From the NCBI RefSeq assembly GCF_002251245.1, contig NZ_NPJG01000127.1, positions 1-64,000 of the forward strand: a stretch of 64,000 nt of DNA, written 5' to 3'. Every line of letters starts with the position of its first letter. Position 1 is the first letter of the stretch. Shown here in pieces: positions 61,641-64,000 of this stretch. The position numbers and the translations under genes are program-made. Below the pieces are notes generated by a model. The model was not told the origin of the DNA and made no database searches. It worked only from the letters and a program-made list of their open reading frames with translations. The stretch comes from Prevotella sp. P5-92. Its GTDB lineage: Bacteria; Bacteroidota; Bacteroidia; Bacteroidales; Bacteroidaceae.

Positions 61641-62426
61641 ATGATTTTCTATTTTTCAGGAACCGGAAACAGTGCTTGGGCAGCCCGTCGTCTTCATCAG
61701 TGCACGGGCGAGGAGCTGGTCGATATGGCTGGTGCGCTGCAATCGGGAGCAGACAGTCTTCACTATACGTTAGAGCCAGGCGAGCGTCTTGGCTTTTGTT
61801 TTCCCATTCACGGCTGGCAGCCGCCCGCCCTTGTCAGGCGTTTCGTTCGTGGCATGCATCTCGACGGCGCTGACGGAGCCATGACCTATGCTGTGGTTAC
61901 CTGCGGCGACAATATCGGCGAGGCGATGGCCATCTTTTCGCGCGAGTTGCGCCGAAGAGGTTTAGAACTCCATTCCGCCCTTTCGCTCGTCATGCCCGAG
62001 TCATATGTAGCCCTTCCGTTTATGTACACCGACACCATAGAGCGTGAAAGGGAGAAATGCCGTCAGGCATCAGCCGACCTCGAGCGTTTCCTGCCGTTGC
62101 TTCTCGACGGTCGTCGTGGCGAGTGGCGTTTGGTCAAGGGCAAGTGTGCCTGGCTGTTGTCGTACGTCATTGGCGGTTTTTTCAATCGTTTCATGATCAC
62201 CGACAAGAAGTTCCGTGCCGATGCTTCCCGTTGCATAGGTTGTGGTCAGTGTGTCAAAGCCTGTCCTGTAGGCAATATGTCGCTCGCCGACGGCCAGCCG
62301 CAGTGGCATCACGACGGCAGCTGCACCACGTGTCTCGCCTGTTATCACCATTGTCCCCGTCATGCCATCGACTACGGTCGCGTCACGCGTCGTCGCGGAC
62401 AGTATTATTTCGGGAAAAACAATTAA
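61641..62426 (+). CDS. EFR1-family ferredoxin-flavodoxin protein
   Basis: 261 aa from ATG 61641; an ATG at 61584 lies upstream of the promoter and is excluded. The N-terminal flavodoxin part starts at once with IFYFSGTGNSAWAARRL (phosphate-binding T/S-G-T-G-N-S). The C-terminus has two 4Fe-4S motifs, CIGCGQCVKACPVGNMSL and CTTCLACYHHCPRHAI, each C-x-x-C-x-x-C-x-x-x-C-P. EFR1 proteins transfer electrons between low-potential donors and unknown acceptors. It is monocistronic. Confidence 0.9.
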   Translation: MIFYFSGTGNSAWAARRLHQCTGEELVDMAGALQSGADSLHYTLEPGERLGFCFPIHGWQPPALVRRFVRGMHLDGADGAMTYAVVTCGDNIGEAMAIFSRELRRRGLELHSALSLVMPESYVALPFMYTDTIEREREKCRQASADLERFLPLLLDGRRGEWRLVKGKCAWLLSYVIGGFFNRFMITDKKFRADASRCIGCGQCVKACPVGNMSLADGQPQWHHDGSCTTCLACYHHCPRHAIDYGRVTRRRGQYYFGKNN

Positions 62427-62436
62427 AGCTACATTA

Positions 62437-62468
62437 TTGAAAGACAAATTAAAGCAATATTATTTTTG
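62437..62468 (+). promoter_or_regulatory. Promoter of the M6 metalloprotease gene
   Basis: TTG (62437-62439), 21 nt, TATTTTTG (62461-62468), 23 bases before the ATG. Confidence 0.65.
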
Positions 62469-62491
62469 GAAAAAAACAGCAATTATCTACT

Positions 62492-64000
62492 ATGTTACTT
62501 AGAATATTCTTACTTCTCACCATTGCCGTTACCATGTCGCAACGGGTGTCGGCAGCGAAGGCCTTCCGCGAATGGAGCCAGTTCCGTCAGACCGACGGCA
62601 GCCGCCTCGACGTACAGCTCGTGGGCGACGAGTATTTCCACTATTACATCGCCACCGACGGCGCCATCCTCGTCCACGACGGTTCCAGCCTGTATCTTGC
62701 CGACCAAGACAGCGACGGCAACCTCGTTTCCTCGCGTATCCTTGCCCATGCTCCTGGCCAGCGCGCGTTGGCAGAGACGATGGCAGTGATGCGTCAAGAC
62801 CGCGAGTCGATGGTAGCCAAGGGCATGGAGAAAGCCAGTCGCCAGCGTCTCGCCACGCGCTCCTCTTCGTCGCCCGCCTTATTTCCCGCTATCGGCTCGC
62901 CCCGTGCCGTTGTCATCATGGTCGAGTTTTCCGACCTCCAGTTTCGCATTCCCGATGCTTTCGGGCAGTTTGACAACAGTCTCAACGGCAAGGGCACCAA
63001 TCCCGATCATGTCATGTATGAGAATTTCGGTAGCGTCAACCAGTATTTCTCTGACATGAGCGGCGGACGATATTCGCCCCAGTTCGACCTCTACGGCCCT
63101 TACCGGCTCAGCGAGTCGTACAAGACCTACGGCCGCGGCCGCGACAATATCACCGCGCTGCTTAAGGCCAGCTGTCAGGCCGCCGATGCCGATGTCGATT
63201 TCTCGCAATACGACGCCGACGGCGACGGCTATGCCGACCTCGTGTATATCATCTACGCCGGCTATGGCGAGAACTATGCTTCCAACAGTTCCGATTATAT
63301 CTGGCCTCAGTCAGGTCATATCTCCTCCACGCCGGTCTTCGACGGGGTGAAGATATGCCGTTATGGCGTCAGCAACGAGTTGCATGGCTCAGAGAACAAC
63401 CAAGCCAACATAGGCTACAAGATGAGCGGCATCGGGCTCTTCTGCCACGAGTTCTGCCACACCCTCGGTCTTCCCGACCTCTATCCCACCTATGGCTACG
63501 CCTCGGAATGTTGCGATGTAGGACTGGGCTATTACGGACTGATGGACGCGGGCGAATACACCTTCAACGGCTATCGCCCTTCGGCATTGACCTGCTGGGA
63601 GCGCGAGCGTCTGGGCTGGATCACTGTGCCTGAGCTTTACCAATCGCAGGATGTGATGCTGACCACGGCCGAGCGTGGTGGCGGCAGCTACAAGATCAGC
63701 AATCCCGTCAATCCTGCCGAGTGTTATATGCTTGAGGTGGTGGAGAATTCCTCCGACCTTTGGAACGGCAAGATCTTTGGTCGCGGACTCGTGATCTATC
63801 ATATCGACTTCGACGACTACGCATTCAAAATAGCCGGCTTAGGCGGCAACAATCTGAATAACACCATCGGTCATCCGCGTTTCTCGCTTGTGGCCGCCGA
63901 CGGCCTGATGCTCAGCGACTATTATGTCAAGACCACCGTGACGAATAGCGTTTGGACAGACGTCAACACCGTCAATGCCGAGCTGTTGCGCCGCTATGGT
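62492..64000 (+). CDS. M6-family secreted metalloprotease (cut by window end)
   Basis: 503 codons are visible and the frame is still open at the window end. Signal peptide (LLRIFLLLTIAVTMSQRVSA), a propeptide with FREWSQFRQTDGSRLDVQLVGDE and YYIATDGAILVHDG, then VIMVEFSDLQF and the zinc motif HEFCHTLGLPD (His319, Glu320, His323) with the M6 extension to Asp. A LGYYGLMDAGEY Met-turn follows, preceded by DYIWPQSGHI and Asp-rich calcium-like loops (DADVDFSQYDADGDGYAD). M6 peptidases are extracellular and related to immune inhibitor A. The rest of the catalytic and any C-terminal sorting domain lies outside the window. Confidence 0.92.
   Translation, partial: MLLRIFLLLTIAVTMSQRVSAAKAFREWSQFRQTDGSRLDVQLVGDEYFHYYIATDGAILVHDGSSLYLADQDSDGNLVSSRILAHAPGQRALAETMAVMRQDRESMVAKGMEKASRQRLATRSSSSPALFPAIGSPRAVVIMVEFSDLQFRIPDAFGQFDNSLNGKGTNPDHVMYENFGSVNQYFSDMSGGRYSPQFDLYGPYRLSESYKTYGRGRDNITALLKASCQAADADVDFSQYDADGDGYADLVYIIYAGYGENYASNSSDYIWPQSGHISSTPVFDGVKICRYGVSNELHGSENNQANIGYKMSGIGLFCHEFCHTLGLPDLYPTYGYASECCDVGLGYYGLMDAGEYTFNGYRPSALTCWERERLGWITVPELYQSQDVMLTTAERGGGSYKISNPVNPAECYMLEVVENSSDLWNGKIFGRGLVIYHIDFDDYAFKIAGLGGNNLNNTIGHPRFSLVAADGLMLSDYYVKTTVTNSVWTDVNTVNAELLRRYG

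Overview
The window is a stretch of a Bacteroidales chromosome, most likely Prevotellaceae (Prevotella/Segatella-like). The evidence is: repeated promoters of the Bacteroidetes sigma-ABfr type (TTTG or TTG, 19-21 nt, TAnnTTTG); a BspA-type LRR protein; an omega subunit, BamD, type B L31 and 631-aa PurF of Bacteroidetes form; Bacteroidetes-type families (DUF4293, DUF4468, putative porin); and a saccharopine-dehydrogenase-fold enzyme of the carboxy(nor)spermidine route. No rRNA, tRNA or CRISPR array was found.

Layout. 1-3270: the C-terminal end of a transposase, an intergenic stretch holding a strongly folded ~200-nt RNA candidate (6S-like), and a secreted BspA-like protein with its own terminator. 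3273-12950: an AT-richer accessory block, nearly all on the minus strand, that looks like an integrated element. It carries a zinc-finger/double-HTH protein and a tyrosine integrase, co-oriented with an unknown 342-aa protein. It also has an excisionase-like HTH protein, an unknown 401-aa protein, a Myb/SANT-like HTH protein, a 959-aa fused SF2 helicase plus BT4734-type primase, and two small unknown genes. It also holds a nested ~97-bp palindrome and three 11-bp iterons. No relaxase, coupling protein, capsid or terminase is visible, so it resembles a satellite-type element rather than an ICE or a complete prophage.

13000-33200: core genes dnaK, recA, a carboxy(nor)spermidine dehydrogenase and a dense group of signalling genes. 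These are two tandem periplasmic-sensor histidine kinases, the first of which has lost its phospho-acceptor His, a PhoB/PhoR-like pair and a receiver-kinase fusion. A four-helix-bundle (23S IVP-like) gene flanked by inverted repeats sits beside recA. Further on are a SIMPL protein, an AlaX-like editing protein, a GH13 amylase and fabD.

33200-41400: an operon-like run glmS-purF-carA-carB, in which the first three use the glutamine amide nitrogen and carB receives the ammonia from carA. 41500-53700: a secreted EEP phosphodiesterase, the bamD-rpoZ-DUF4293 cluster, uvrB, DUF4468, a small membrane protein and a putative porin (plus strand), then a capsule/exopolysaccharide export pair (Wza-like SLBB protein and Wzz-like protein). 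53800-64000: gpx-trxB, rpmE2, uridine kinase, a histidine phosphatase, a repeat-rich basic secreted protein, SPFH-NfeD, an EamA transporter followed by 44-bp tandem duplications of its own 3' end, truA, an EFR1 ferredoxin-flavodoxin protein that appears leaderless, and an M6-family metalloprotease cut by the window end.

Product names rest on motifs read directly from the translated sequence; no database search was run.
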